Assembly (NCBI GenBank): GCA_937998305.1
Contig: CALLDL010000055.1
Location: forward strand, 1-61,980
Reading direction: 5' to 3'
DNA: 61,980 bases
Source: an uncultured Desulfobacterales bacterium
GTDB lineage: Bacteria; Desulfobacterota; Desulfobacteria; Desulfobacterales; UBA11574
Below, piece by piece: positions 8,310-16,312 of the stretch. Position numbers and translations under genes: made by a program. Within the stretch, counting starts at the first letter, position 1; every line of letters begins with the position of its first letter. A model generated the notes under the pieces. The model worked only from the letters and a program-made list of their open reading frames with translations. It was not told the DNA's origin and made no database searches.

Positions 8310-8467
8310 TATAAAAAAGCCGTTTGATGTTACAACTTTTACAATTTTGTTGCTTGACGGTTTTAATATTATACATGATATATGTAATGATAGAAATCTA
8401 TCAGAGATACTTTGTGTCTAAACTGGTCTATATGGCTTAATTACAAGACTAACTCGGAAACGACATC

Positions 8468-9031
8468 ATGAAAAAACACTTCATATGGGTGTCTCTCGTT
8501 TTATTGGGTGTTGTCATCGCCTTTCCGCTGTTTAGTATGACCTACTATACCATGGTACGTACCTCCACTCCCGATTTTTGTGCCACGTGCCATGAGATCA
8601 AACCGGCAGTGATTGCCTGGCGATCCTCCACCCATGTCAACAATGCCCATGGATTCGTGGCCGACTGCATGGACTGTCATCTGCCGGCTCCCCACAAGAC
8701 TTTTGACTTCTTCTTTGCCAAAACCTATCATGGTGCCAAGGACGTGGTTAAGCATTTCTTAATAAAAGAATACGATCGCAATAAAAACCGGGAGGCTGCC
8801 TACGACTCCTTTGAAAACGCCCAGTGCCAGAAGTGCCACAGAAATCTGCTGACCATGCCTGGCAAGCGAGGTGCCATGCTGGCACACCGGTCGGTGCTCT
8901 ATGCTCGTCCTGGCTATGAAAAAAAGTGCGTGGACTGCCATTACGATCTGGTTCACAATGAGAGTCCGTCTGTCATATACAAGCAGTATCGGCGACTTCC
9001 CTATCAGGCCAAGGGCCTGCGAAAACTGTAA
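8468..9031 (+). CDS. NapC/NirT-family tetrahaem cytochrome c (NrfH-like quinol dehydrogenase)
   Basis: A 187-residue protein with one N-terminal transmembrane anchor (about residues 5-24) and four CxxCH motifs (CATCH, CMDCH, CQKCH, CVDCH). This is the layout of NapC/NirT/NrfH proteins that take electrons from menaquinol and hand them to a periplasmic partner. The extra histidines around STHVNNAHGF and KTYHGAKDVV are typical distal ligands. The partner is almost certainly the octahaem HAO-like protein 55 bases downstream. An analogous pair in Epsilonproteobacteria couples quinol oxidation to nitrite or hydroxylamine reduction. No strong ribosome binding site is visible before the ATG. Confidence 0.9.
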   Translation: MKKHFIWVSLVLLGVVIAFPLFSMTYYTMVRTSTPDFCATCHEIKPAVIAWRSSTHVNNAHGFVADCMDCHLPAPHKTFDFFFAKTYHGAKDVVKHFLIKEYDRNKNREAAYDSFENAQCQKCHRNLLTMPGKRGAMLAHRSVLYARPGYEKKCVDCHYDLVHNESPSVIYKQYRRLPYQAKGLRKL

Positions 9032-9086
9032 CCAACCAATATACATAGAATGTTTCATCTCTTTTTTAACTGAAAGGAGAAAGACC

Positions 9087-10487
9087 ATGAGGCAAAAATT
9101 TTTATTCATCGAAGCCGGGTTGCTGACGGTTATTCTGGTGCTGTCCGGTGCTGTGCAGTCGGTTAATGCACAGCAGAATTTCCCCAAGGTGAAGGAGTTC
9201 CGGATCGAACGCAGCATACCGCCCGAGGCGGTGGCATGCATCGAATGCCACAAGGCCACCAACCCCGGGATTTTTGACGACTGGGCCCGAAGCCGTCACG
9301 CCAGTGCCGGCATTACCTGCTTGGACTGCCATTTGGCCCAACCCGGCGATACCGATGTGGCCAAAGCACATGAGAAGTACTACAGCCAAAAGGACCTTCC
9401 ATACGGAGAACAAAAGTACAAGGTACCCATCGCCTCAATCGTCACACCGAAGGACTGTTCCCGATGCCATCCCGACGAGGTGACCCAGTACAGCAAGAGC
9501 AAGCATGCCAACACCATCGAGATCATATGGAAATTAGACCCCTGGTTGAACAAAGGCATGAACTCTGACAACGAACGCAAGACCGGTTGCTTCAACTGCC
9601 ATGGAACGGTAATTAAGCTTGACAAAAACGGCGCCATTGATCCTGCCACCTGGCCCAACGCCGGTGTTGGCAGACTGAATGTTGACGGGAGTAAGGGGGC
9701 GTGCACTTCATGTCATACCCGCCACCGCTTTTCTGTGGCTGAAGCAAGAATGCCCGAGGCTTGCGACCAGTGCCACTTGGGACCTGATCATCCGCAAATA
9801 GAAATTTATGAAGAGTCCAAGCATGGAACGATTTATCATGCCTATAAAGACGAATACAATTTTAATGCAGCCCCCGGTACCTGGACACCGGGCACGGATT
9901 ATCGTGCTCCGACCTGTGCGGCCTGCCATATGTCCGGTTCCGGAAAGGTCATGGGAACCCATGACGTAACCGAGCGGCTCTCCTGGGAGACTCAGGCACC
10001 GCTGACAATCCGCCCCCAGGATTTCAAACCCTTTCCTTCGGGAACCGACTGGAAAGTGGAGCGGGAAAAGATGAAAAATGTATGTCGTGCCTGCCATGGT
10101 GATTCCTGGATCAACGATTTTTATCACGGATTCGACAAAGCAGTGGAAGACTACAACGAAGTCTACTTCAAACCGGCCAAGGCAAAGCTGGGAGAGCTTT
10201 ATGAAAAAGGACTGCTGGACAAGACCAAATTTTTCGACGAGCGTCTCGAAGTGGAGTTCTATGAACTGTGGCATCATGAGGGCCGGCGTGCTCGCATGGG
10301 TGTCATGATGATGGCTCCGGACTACGCCTGGTGGCATGGATTCTATGAGTGCAAATTGCGTTTTGCCAACTATATGGAAGAGGCCAACCACCTGATCGAA
10401 ACCGGCGAAAAGGCTTATGTCGCCAAAGATTTTCCCAATGCCACGGGAGATACACAGAAGCCACCGAAAATCTTCGGCAACAAATAA
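9087..10487 (+). CDS. Periplasmic octahaem cytochrome c, hydroxylamine oxidoreductase (HAO) family
   Basis: A 466-residue exported protein (signal peptide residues 1-29, ending SVNAQQ) with exactly eight CxxCH motifs: CIECH, CLDCH, CSRCH, CFNCH, CTSCH, CDQCH, CAACH and CRACH, near residues 51, 78, 124, 168, 206, 226, 278 and 334. A C-terminal helical region of about 130 residues follows. Count, spacing and the C-terminal APDYAWWHGFYECK segment fit the HAO family. Members in non-nitrifiers are thought to work as nitrite or hydroxylamine reductases. AAAGGAGAAAGACC precedes the ATG at 9087. The open frame extends further upstream but overlaps the cytochrome gene. Whether the crosslinking tyrosine of true HAO is present needs an alignment. 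Confidence 0.88.
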   Translation: MRQKFLFIEAGLLTVILVLSGAVQSVNAQQNFPKVKEFRIERSIPPEAVACIECHKATNPGIFDDWARSRHASAGITCLDCHLAQPGDTDVAKAHEKYYSQKDLPYGEQKYKVPIASIVTPKDCSRCHPDEVTQYSKSKHANTIEIIWKLDPWLNKGMNSDNERKTGCFNCHGTVIKLDKNGAIDPATWPNAGVGRLNVDGSKGACTSCHTRHRFSVAEARMPEACDQCHLGPDHPQIEIYEESKHGTIYHAYKDEYNFNAAPGTWTPGTDYRAPTCAACHMSGSGKVMGTHDVTERLSWETQAPLTIRPQDFKPFPSGTDWKVEREKMKNVCRACHGDSWINDFYHGFDKAVEDYNEVYFKPAKAKLGELYEKGLLDKTKFFDERLEVEFYELWHHEGRRARMGVMMMAPDYAWWHGFYECKLRFANYMEEANHLIETGEKAYVAKDFPNATGDTQKPPKIFGNK

Positions 10488-10490
10488 TTC

Positions 10491-10785
10491 AGGGATCGGG
10501 GTGTTTTTGTTTGTTAAATCGCTTTATGGATAATGCTTTTTTTCAAACCGTGTAAACTCGTGGTTAAAGGATCGTAAAGAAAGAACAGAGTTCAATATAA
10601 AAACAATAGGTTCGAGTTAGAATAAACCCTTTCTTGCTTTTGAAATGTTTCGGTATGCATCTATTCTTTCTAACGATCCCTAAACCTCTCAAACATTACA
10701 CGCTTTTTAAAAAAGATTATCCATTCCGCTCTTCAAGCCAGAGGAGAATATATAAATGTTGACAATAAAAACTCCCCAACCCCTC
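10491..10785. repeat. Long imperfect inverted-repeat element, copy A
   Basis: This non-coding element is a large nested palindrome. Its left arm from 10526 (ATGGATAAT, CTTTTTT, GTGTAA, GGATCGT, AAAGAAAGAA) is repeated in reverse complement up to 10724 (ending ATTATCCAT). Outer ends AGGGATCGGGGTGTTTTT (10491-10508) and AAAACTCCCCAACCCCTC (about 10767-10784) also pair. A closely related copy occurs at 53081-53357 and a right-hand fragment at 54560-54686. No open frame is conserved, so it behaves like a MITE or structured RNA element. Here it follows the HAO-like gene and may also end its transcript. Confidence 0.75.
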
Positions 10786-10877
10786 AAATAATTATCTGTC
10801 AACTTATAGAACTGGCCTTCGCCCTCCTGAATGAGCGGAGATCAGAGCTGTAAAGGTCCTATGGCCCCCACTTTTTG

Positions 10878-10906
10878 TAGCACATTTTGAATTAGAATTT
10901 GTGCTA
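10878..10906. promoter_or_regulatory. Dyad upstream of the SQR-like operon
   Basis: TAGCACA (10878-10884) and TGTGCTA (10900-10906) form a symmetric 29-bp dyad with an AT-rich centre, about 190 bases before the SQR-like start codon. It may be a regulator or enhancer site. The rest of 10786-11091 shows no gene. TTGGCAAC near 11025 resembles a sigma54 -24 half but no correctly spaced GC follows. Confidence 0.35.
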
Positions 10907-11091
10907 AATTTCTCTGCGAAGATAATACTGAAATACATTCATCAACCCAATCGAGCTGTTGGATATTTTACTTTTATCATTATTGGGTGACAAAAAATTT
11001 TTTCGGCCCATTGATTCAAAGGCTTTTTGGCAACATTGGGGGAGTGAAACTTGAAAATATTAATTAATCTATAAAAAAATAGGGAGGCGTT

Positions 11092-12327
11092 ATGAGAAAA
11101 ATATTAATTTTAGGATCCGGCGCAGGCGGCACCATTGTGGCCAACATGCTTCGAAAAGAGCTGGTGGAGTCCGAATGGGAAATCACCATTATCGACCGGA
11201 AGGAGCAGCACCATTACCAGGCCGGCTATCTTTTTATACCGTTTGGTGTTTATTCGGAAAATGACGTTATCAAACCCAAGAAGGAATTCATCCCCAAAGG
11301 TGTCGATTTCGTGGTGGATAACGTACTCAAGATCAATACGGATGAACGTCGCGTGGAGACAGAAAAAGGGGATCAATATGATTACGACTGGTTGGTGATC
11401 GCCACAGGATGCGATATTGCCCCTGAGGAAATTGACGGCATGATGGACGGATGGCGAAAAGATATTTTCGATTTTTACACCCTGGACGGGGCGCTGGAAC
11501 TGTATAAGAAGTTGAAATATTTCGATTCCGGCAAGGTCGTTCTAAACATCGCCGAAATTCCGTTCAAATGTCCCATTGCACCTCTGGAATTTGTATTTAT
11601 GGCCGACTGGTTTTTTAAGGTCAATGGGGTGCGGGATAAAGTGGACATCGAATTTGTAACCCCTTTGGACAATGTGTTTACTAAACCCGTGGCTGCCGGG
11701 ATTCTGGCGGATTTTGCTGCCAAGAAGAACATCAAGGTGACACCGTTTTTTGATCTGGCCCAGGTCAACGCCAATGAGAAGACCATAGAATCCGGCAAAG
11801 GTGAAAAGGTTGGATACGATCTTCTGGTGGCCATACCCCCCAATGTGGGAGATAAAGCGCTGATCGAATCGGATGTTTCAGATGAAGTGGGGTTTGTGCC
11901 TACGGACAACCATACCCTAAAGGCCGAAAAGCTCGATCGGGTGTTTGTGGTTGGGGACACCACCAATGTTCCCACATCAAAAGCCGGTTCCGTAGCCCAC
12001 TACCAGGCCTATACACTGGTTGAGAATCTGGTTCGTGAGATCGACGGTAACGAAGCCAAGCCCACTTTTGACGGACATGCCACCTGTTTTCTGGCATCTG
12101 GATTTGAAAAAGCCATTCTTCTTGATTTTAATTACGATGTGGAGCCGTTGCCCGGCAAATTTCCATTTCCCGGAATGGGGCCCTTTTCCCTGCTTCAGGA
12201 GAGCTTAAGCAATCACTGGGGAAAAATGATGGTTCGGTGGGTTTATTGGAACCTGATGATGAAAGGCCTTGACATGCCGCTGGAACCGCAAATGAACATC
12301 GCCGGAAAATTACGAAAAGTGGCATAA
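11092..12327 (+). CDS. Sulfide:quinone oxidoreductase-like FAD flavoprotein
   Basis: A 411-residue protein of the SQR/flavocytochrome c sulfide dehydrogenase family. The N-terminal FAD-binding motif is ILGSGAGGTIVANML, a second ATG motif is IATGCD, and VFVVGDTTN is the C-terminal FAD contact. Cys160 (PFKCPIAP) and Cys332 (ATCFLAS) sit where the two redox cysteines are expected. The C-terminal hydrophobic helices (GPFSLLQESL, MMVRWVYW) suit monotopic membrane attachment. It would oxidise sulfide or a related sulfur species and reduce quinone. A direct SQR role in a sulfate reducer is inference, and detoxification or sulfur-signalling roles are possible. GGGAGGCGTT precedes the ATG, and a DUF1641 gene follows. 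Confidence 0.8.
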   Translation: MRKILILGSGAGGTIVANMLRKELVESEWEITIIDRKEQHHYQAGYLFIPFGVYSENDVIKPKKEFIPKGVDFVVDNVLKINTDERRVETEKGDQYDYDWLVIATGCDIAPEEIDGMMDGWRKDIFDFYTLDGALELYKKLKYFDSGKVVLNIAEIPFKCPIAPLEFVFMADWFFKVNGVRDKVDIEFVTPLDNVFTKPVAAGILADFAAKKNIKVTPFFDLAQVNANEKTIESGKGEKVGYDLLVAIPPNVGDKALIESDVSDEVGFVPTDNHTLKAEKLDRVFVVGDTTNVPTSKAGSVAHYQAYTLVENLVREIDGNEAKPTFDGHATCFLASGFEKAILLDFNYDVEPLPGKFPFPGMGPFSLLQESLSNHWGKMMVRWVYWNLMMKGLDMPLEPQMNIAGKLRKVA

Positions 12328-12341
12328 AGGAGGTGACGGCA

Positions 12342-12992
12342 ATGAATCATGAAGAAATCATTCTAAATCGACTCGAGCGGCTGGAACAGGAAATCGCACC
12401 GGTTGCCGATTCTGCCAGATCTATCAGCGAACTCAGAGAAGAATTAACCCCCCGGGTCAATGAGGCAGTCAAGGCCCTTATTGTTGAACTTGCTGACATT
12501 GAGGCCGATTTTCAGCTGGAAGACCTGCTGTTTTTCATTAAAAAAGCCATGAGAAATGTCCGAAATCTGACCTATTCTCTGGATCAATTAAAAAACATTA
12601 TCGATTTTGCTTTGATAGCAGAGCCTTTACTCAAATCCACGGTTCCCCAAATAATCTTTTATATGGATGACCTGGAGCGAAAAGGCGTATTTAACCTCTT
12701 AAGCACTTCTTTGGAAATCATTAAAAAAACAGCTGAAACATACACGGCTGAAGATATGACGCAGATCGGAGATGGGCTAGTAAGGCTTCTTGGCATTGTC
12801 AAGAAACTGACCACCCCTGAGGCATTGGAATTATTGGACAGAGCGGCTGAGGTTCCCTCAAGGGTAGATCTTTCCCGGACAAAACCTGCAGGCGCATGGG
12901 GTATGCTGTGGGCCATGGGGAACCCTGACGTCAAGGATGGTCTGGGGGTTTTGCTGGAGCTGACAAAAGGACTGTCCGCGCTTAAGGCATGA
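12342..12992 (+). CDS. DUF1641 family protein
   Basis: A helical protein of about 216 residues containing the DUF1641 pattern in its C-terminal half (EVPSRVDLSRTKPAGAWGML, then GVLLELTKGLSAL). DUF1641 proteins commonly follow sulfide:quinone oxidoreductase-like genes and are proposed to help them at the membrane. No biochemical role is established. AAAGGAGG lies 8 bases before the ATG at 12342. A GTG at 12333 falls within that site and is rejected. The gap to the SQR-like stop is only 14 bases, so the two are cotranscribed. Confidence 0.88.
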   Translation: MNHEEIILNRLERLEQEIAPVADSARSISELREELTPRVNEAVKALIVELADIEADFQLEDLLFFIKKAMRNVRNLTYSLDQLKNIIDFALIAEPLLKSTVPQIIFYMDDLERKGVFNLLSTSLEIIKKTAETYTAEDMTQIGDGLVRLLGIVKKLTTPEALELLDRAAEVPSRVDLSRTKPAGAWGMLWAMGNPDVKDGLGVLLELTKGLSALKA

Positions 12993-13145
12993 GACACCCG
13001 GGCCACACCATGGTGATCCATACGGCATGCTTGACAAATCCATACAGGCTGTCAGAATATATTATAATTACATGAAAATGTAAAATATGAGGGCCGCCAC
13101 CTTTTTCGTTGAGATAAAACGTGAAAGCGGTGTAAGGTGATCCGT

Positions 13146-13604
13146 ATGGAAATAGAACATACGTTGAGAAGCTGCGAGTTTTTCGAGTTGCTGGAAACAG
13201 GTGAGTTGTCTGAGATCTCGAACCTCGGTCAGATGATGACATTTGAGAATGGAGAATATGTTTTTCGCCAAGGGGATTATGGAGAGCATATTTATATTAT
13301 TGCCGAGGGACAGATATACCTGGAAAGAGCTGTGGATTTGGGCGCCCACAAAGGTAGTGTCGTCATCGAAGTCCTTGGGAAAGGCAGAGTCTTGGGGTGC
13401 TGGTCAACACTCTTGGATATGCCCCACATCCTCATGTCTTCGGCGGTTTGTAAACAACCGACGAAGATTGTCGCCATAAAAGGGGCTGAGTTAAGGCGGA
13501 TAATGATCGGCAACGCAGAACTTGGATTTAATCTAATGGAAAGACTTTGTTTCTTACTTCGGGATAGAATACAGGCCGCATACGGAGCGATGGAGAAGAT
13601 TTAG
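13146..13604 (+). CDS. Stand-alone cyclic-nucleotide-binding domain protein
   Basis: A protein of about 152 residues made of a single Crp-type cNMP-binding beta barrel (LRSCEFFELLETGELSEI, GEYVFRQGDYGEHIYIIAEG, GRVLGCWSTLL). It ends after the C-helix with no DNA-binding domain. The phosphate-binding cassette (around KGRVLGCWS) departs from the canonical GE-x6-RAA, so cAMP binding is doubtful. It could be a ligand-sensing adaptor for neighbouring CBS or RACo-like proteins, which is inference. AAGGTG lies 8 bases before the ATG at 13146. Confidence 0.8.
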   Translation: MEIEHTLRSCEFFELLETGELSEISNLGQMMTFENGEYVFRQGDYGEHIYIIAEGQIYLERAVDLGAHKGSVVIEVLGKGRVLGCWSTLLDMPHILMSSAVCKQPTKIVAIKGAELRRIMIGNAELGFNLMERLCFLLRDRIQAAYGAMEKI

Positions 13605-13629
13605 CCCCTTTGACCGGCATGCTCCCCGC

Positions 13630-13657
13630 AAGCCCCGTCCTTTAGGGCGGGGAGGCT
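13630..13657. repeat. GC-rich hairpin resembling an IS200/IS605-type end
   Basis: AAGCCCCGTCCTTTAGGGCG and the following GGGAGGCTT form a GC-rich hairpin with a TTTA loop in an otherwise AT-rich gap. Such CCCCGTCC-TTTA-GGGCGGGG hairpins are characteristic of the right ends of IS200/IS605 and TnpB elements. No tnpA or tnpB remnant is present, so at most this is a solo remnant. A T-run for termination is lacking. Confidence 0.35.
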
Positions 13658-13802
13658 TCACTGTTAATAACATTTCAGTTCCCTGCCCAAAATTTAGTGA
13701 CTCGCAAACCGCACTTGAAAAGGGTTTGTTTAAGAGAGTGAAACGGTTGCGTATAAACATCACATGGGACAAACAATCTAATCATACACGACAGAGAGGA
13801 TA

Positions 13803-14273
13803 ATGAAGGCAACGGCCAAGGATGTAATGTACACAAAATTTAATACACTTCGTCCCGACATCGCGATTAGCGAGGCCGTAAGGACGTTCAGGAAAGCCAG
13901 TGAAAAAGAGCAAAAAAAAGTTTTCGGGATGATGGTTACGGACGAGGCCGGACGTTTGATCGGGATGATTTCCATGTACGATATTCTTCTATTCATACGC
14001 CCCAAGCATATCCACATTTGGGGAATGATGGAAGACATTGATCTTGAGGGTCTGGTTGACAACGCCTGCAAAAAAGCCAAATCGATCTTTGTTGGAGATA
14101 TCATGACCACCGATGTTATCACCGTCAAACCGGAAACCCATTTAATGATGGTATTGGATATTATGATTAAAAAACACGTGCGTCGAATACCCGTATTAGA
14201 TGGGGAAAAAGCCATCGGAATCGTTTATATTTCTGATCTTTTTTATCATCTTCTTGAAAGGCTAGATTCATAG
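13803..14273 (+). CDS. CBS domain pair protein
   Basis: A 156-residue protein with two CBS motifs (DVMYTKFNTLRPDIAISEAV and DIMTTDVITVKPETHLMMVL, the second ending HVRRIPVLDGEKAIGIVY). Bateman modules of this kind bind adenine nucleotides and sense energy state. The first motif has a long insertion (HIHIWGMMEDIDLEGLVDN). AGAGAGGATA precedes the ATG. The next gene begins 2 bases after its stop codon, so it is coupled to the RACo-like ferredoxin/ASKHA protein and may regulate it. Confidence 0.88.
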   Translation: MKATAKDVMYTKFNTLRPDIAISEAVRTFRKASEKEQKKVFGMMVTDEAGRLIGMISMYDILLFIRPKHIHIWGMMEDIDLEGLVDNACKKAKSIFVGDIMTTDVITVKPETHLMMVLDIMIKKHVRRIPVLDGEKAIGIVYISDLFYHLLERLDS

Positions 14274-14275
14274 AA

Positions 14276-16222
14276 ATGGATAAATATAACATATTATTTC
14301 TGCCGCATAATATTGAAGTCACCGTTATGAAAGGAGAAAATCTAATCCGTGCCGCCATGGATGCAGGGGTTCATATTAATGCATCCTGCGGTGGAGAAGG
14401 CGTTTGCGGGAAGTGCCGCGTTATTATCGAAGATGGAAATGTTGAAGGCGGCATAACAGAAAAATTAGATAAAAAAGACATTGAAAAAGGCTATCGGCAG
14501 GCATGTCTGTCTGATGTTTTAAGTGATCTTGTGGTTCGCATTCCCATCGAATCGGAGGTTGATGCCGGCGTGCTCAACTTACAAAAAACACCTCGAAAGA
14601 CGGCCCGAATTTGGGAAATGAATTTCGAAGAATTAAAGGATAAAGGTCTTTTCATGCCTCCGGTGGAGAAGAAATATCTCGAACTTCCAGAACCGACCTC
14701 TCAAGATAACCTTCCGGATGTGACAAGATTGATTTCCTTTTTAAAAGCAAAACACGATGAACATCGTCTGGTGGTTCAACTTTCGGTGATCCGGAAAATT
14801 TCCGATATATTAAGACAAGGCGATTTCAAAGTAACGGCCACGCTCGCCCGACCCGTGCAATCCGGAAGAAAGACGCATATCATACATGTTCAGCCCGGGG
14901 ATACCACCAACCGGAACTATGCCATTGCCGTGGACATCGGCACAACAACCGTATACGCGCAGTTGGTTGATCTCATATCAGGCGATGCCCTGGCTCAATT
15001 TGGCGACTACAACGGACAGATCAGCTATGGCGAAGATATTATCAGTAGAATTATTTATGCGGGAAAACCGGGAGGCCTTGATAAGCTTCATGAAGTGGTC
15101 ATCGCAACTATCAACAAATTAATTAAAAAAATGGTGAAAAAAGCACGGATCGATCCGGATGAAATTTCCACGATTACGATGGCAGGAAATACAACAATGA
15201 CGCAACTCATGCTGAAGGTAAATCCCAAGTACATCCGGCTTTCACCTTATGTGGCCGCCTCAACCCTCTATCCGCCTATCAAGGCGATCGATCTGGATCT
15301 TACCTTGGGAGATCATGTAACGGCCTTGGTGTATCCGGCGATTTCGAGTTATGTGGGAGGTGATATCGTGGCCGGTGTCATGGGATCAGGAATGTATCGT
15401 ACGGAAGAACTGACGCTATTTATGGATATCGGAACCAATGCCGAAATTGTCATCGGAAATAAAGATTGGTTGGCCTGTGCCTCCTGTTCCGCAGGTCCGG
15501 CATTTGAGGGTGGTGGGGTTAAATTTGGAATGCGCGCTGCCAAAGGAGCCATCGAGGATTTTTCCATGGATCCTGTATCGTTTGAGCCGATGAATATCAC
15601 CATCGGTAATGTCAGACCAAAAGGTATCTGCGGTTCCGGACTCATTATTATTGCTGCCACCATGTTTGAAATGGGTGTTATCGATAACCGGGGTAAATTC
15701 AATCGTGACCTTAATACGTCTCGTATACGGGAAACCGAGGGTATTTATGAGTATGTGCTTGCATGGAAGCATGAAACCCGGATTGACCGGGATATTACGC
15801 TCACAGAACCGGACCTTGATAATCTCATCAGGGCAAAAGGGGCTATATACAGCGGTTGCATGACCCTTCTCGAGGAAGTGGGCCTAAAGATTCAAGACAT
15901 TGACCGCATTTATCTGGCAGGCGGGTTTGGCAGTTTTGTGGATCTTGAAAAGGCGATGGTTATCGGACTTTTGCCGGAAATAGATCCGGATCGGATTCGG
16001 TTTGTCGGCAATGGATCTTTAATGGGTGCAAAGATGAGCTGTCTAACCAACCGTATCAGAAAGGACGTTGTTGAGGTTACCAAGCGGATGACAAATTTCG
16101 AACTGTCGGAGACCCCGTCTTTTATGGACAATTATGTGGCTGCTCTTTTTCTGCCGCATACCGATATGGACCAGTTTCCCAAATTAAAGGCACGCCTTGA
16201 GAGGCGAAGGGCTTTGCAGTAA
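14276..16222 (+). CDS. 2Fe-2S ferredoxin/ASKHA-domain protein, RACo-like (DUF4445)
   Basis: A 648-residue protein. Residues 1-85 form a plant-type 2Fe-2S ferredoxin domain (CGGEGVCGKC with a fourth Cys in RQACLSD), followed by a linker and a C-terminal actin-like ATPase domain (VDIGTTTVYAQLVD, ITMAGNTTMTQLML, FMDIGTNAEIVIG, LAGGFGSFVD). This is the architecture of RACo, which uses ATP to reduce Co(II) corrinoid to Co(I) and so reactivates methyl-transfer corrinoid proteins. No corrinoid or methyltransferase gene is in the window, so the target is unknown. The CBS gene ends 2 bases upstream. Confidence 0.87.
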   Translation: MDKYNILFLPHNIEVTVMKGENLIRAAMDAGVHINASCGGEGVCGKCRVIIEDGNVEGGITEKLDKKDIEKGYRQACLSDVLSDLVVRIPIESEVDAGVLNLQKTPRKTARIWEMNFEELKDKGLFMPPVEKKYLELPEPTSQDNLPDVTRLISFLKAKHDEHRLVVQLSVIRKISDILRQGDFKVTATLARPVQSGRKTHIIHVQPGDTTNRNYAIAVDIGTTTVYAQLVDLISGDALAQFGDYNGQISYGEDIISRIIYAGKPGGLDKLHEVVIATINKLIKKMVKKARIDPDEISTITMAGNTTMTQLMLKVNPKYIRLSPYVAASTLYPPIKAIDLDLTLGDHVTALVYPAISSYVGGDIVAGVMGSGMYRTEELTLFMDIGTNAEIVIGNKDWLACASCSAGPAFEGGGVKFGMRAAKGAIEDFSMDPVSFEPMNITIGNVRPKGICGSGLIIIAATMFEMGVIDNRGKFNRDLNTSRIRETEGIYEYVLAWKHETRIDRDITLTEPDLDNLIRAKGAIYSGCMTLLEEVGLKIQDIDRIYLAGGFGSFVDLEKAMVIGLLPEIDPDRIRFVGNGSLMGAKMSCLTNRIRKDVVEVTKRMTNFELSETPSFMDNYVAALFLPHTDMDQFPKLKARLERRRALQ

Positions 16223-16312
16223 GGTCTCGTTCGGATAATCAACCGCTTTTTAGGTCTTGAGCCAGAACGTTATGTATAATAATGTCTTATTCCTTCCTTT
16301 GCTCATTGCTGA

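Noticed and set aside
8354-8367. HcpR-type operator before the cytochrome pair
   Set aside because: Only one TTGAC half site is present; the second half does not match GTCAA.
11020-11042. Sigma54 promoter before the SQR-like gene
   Set aside because: TTGGCAAC is present but no GC occurs 10 bases after the GG; the -12 box reads TTGGGG.
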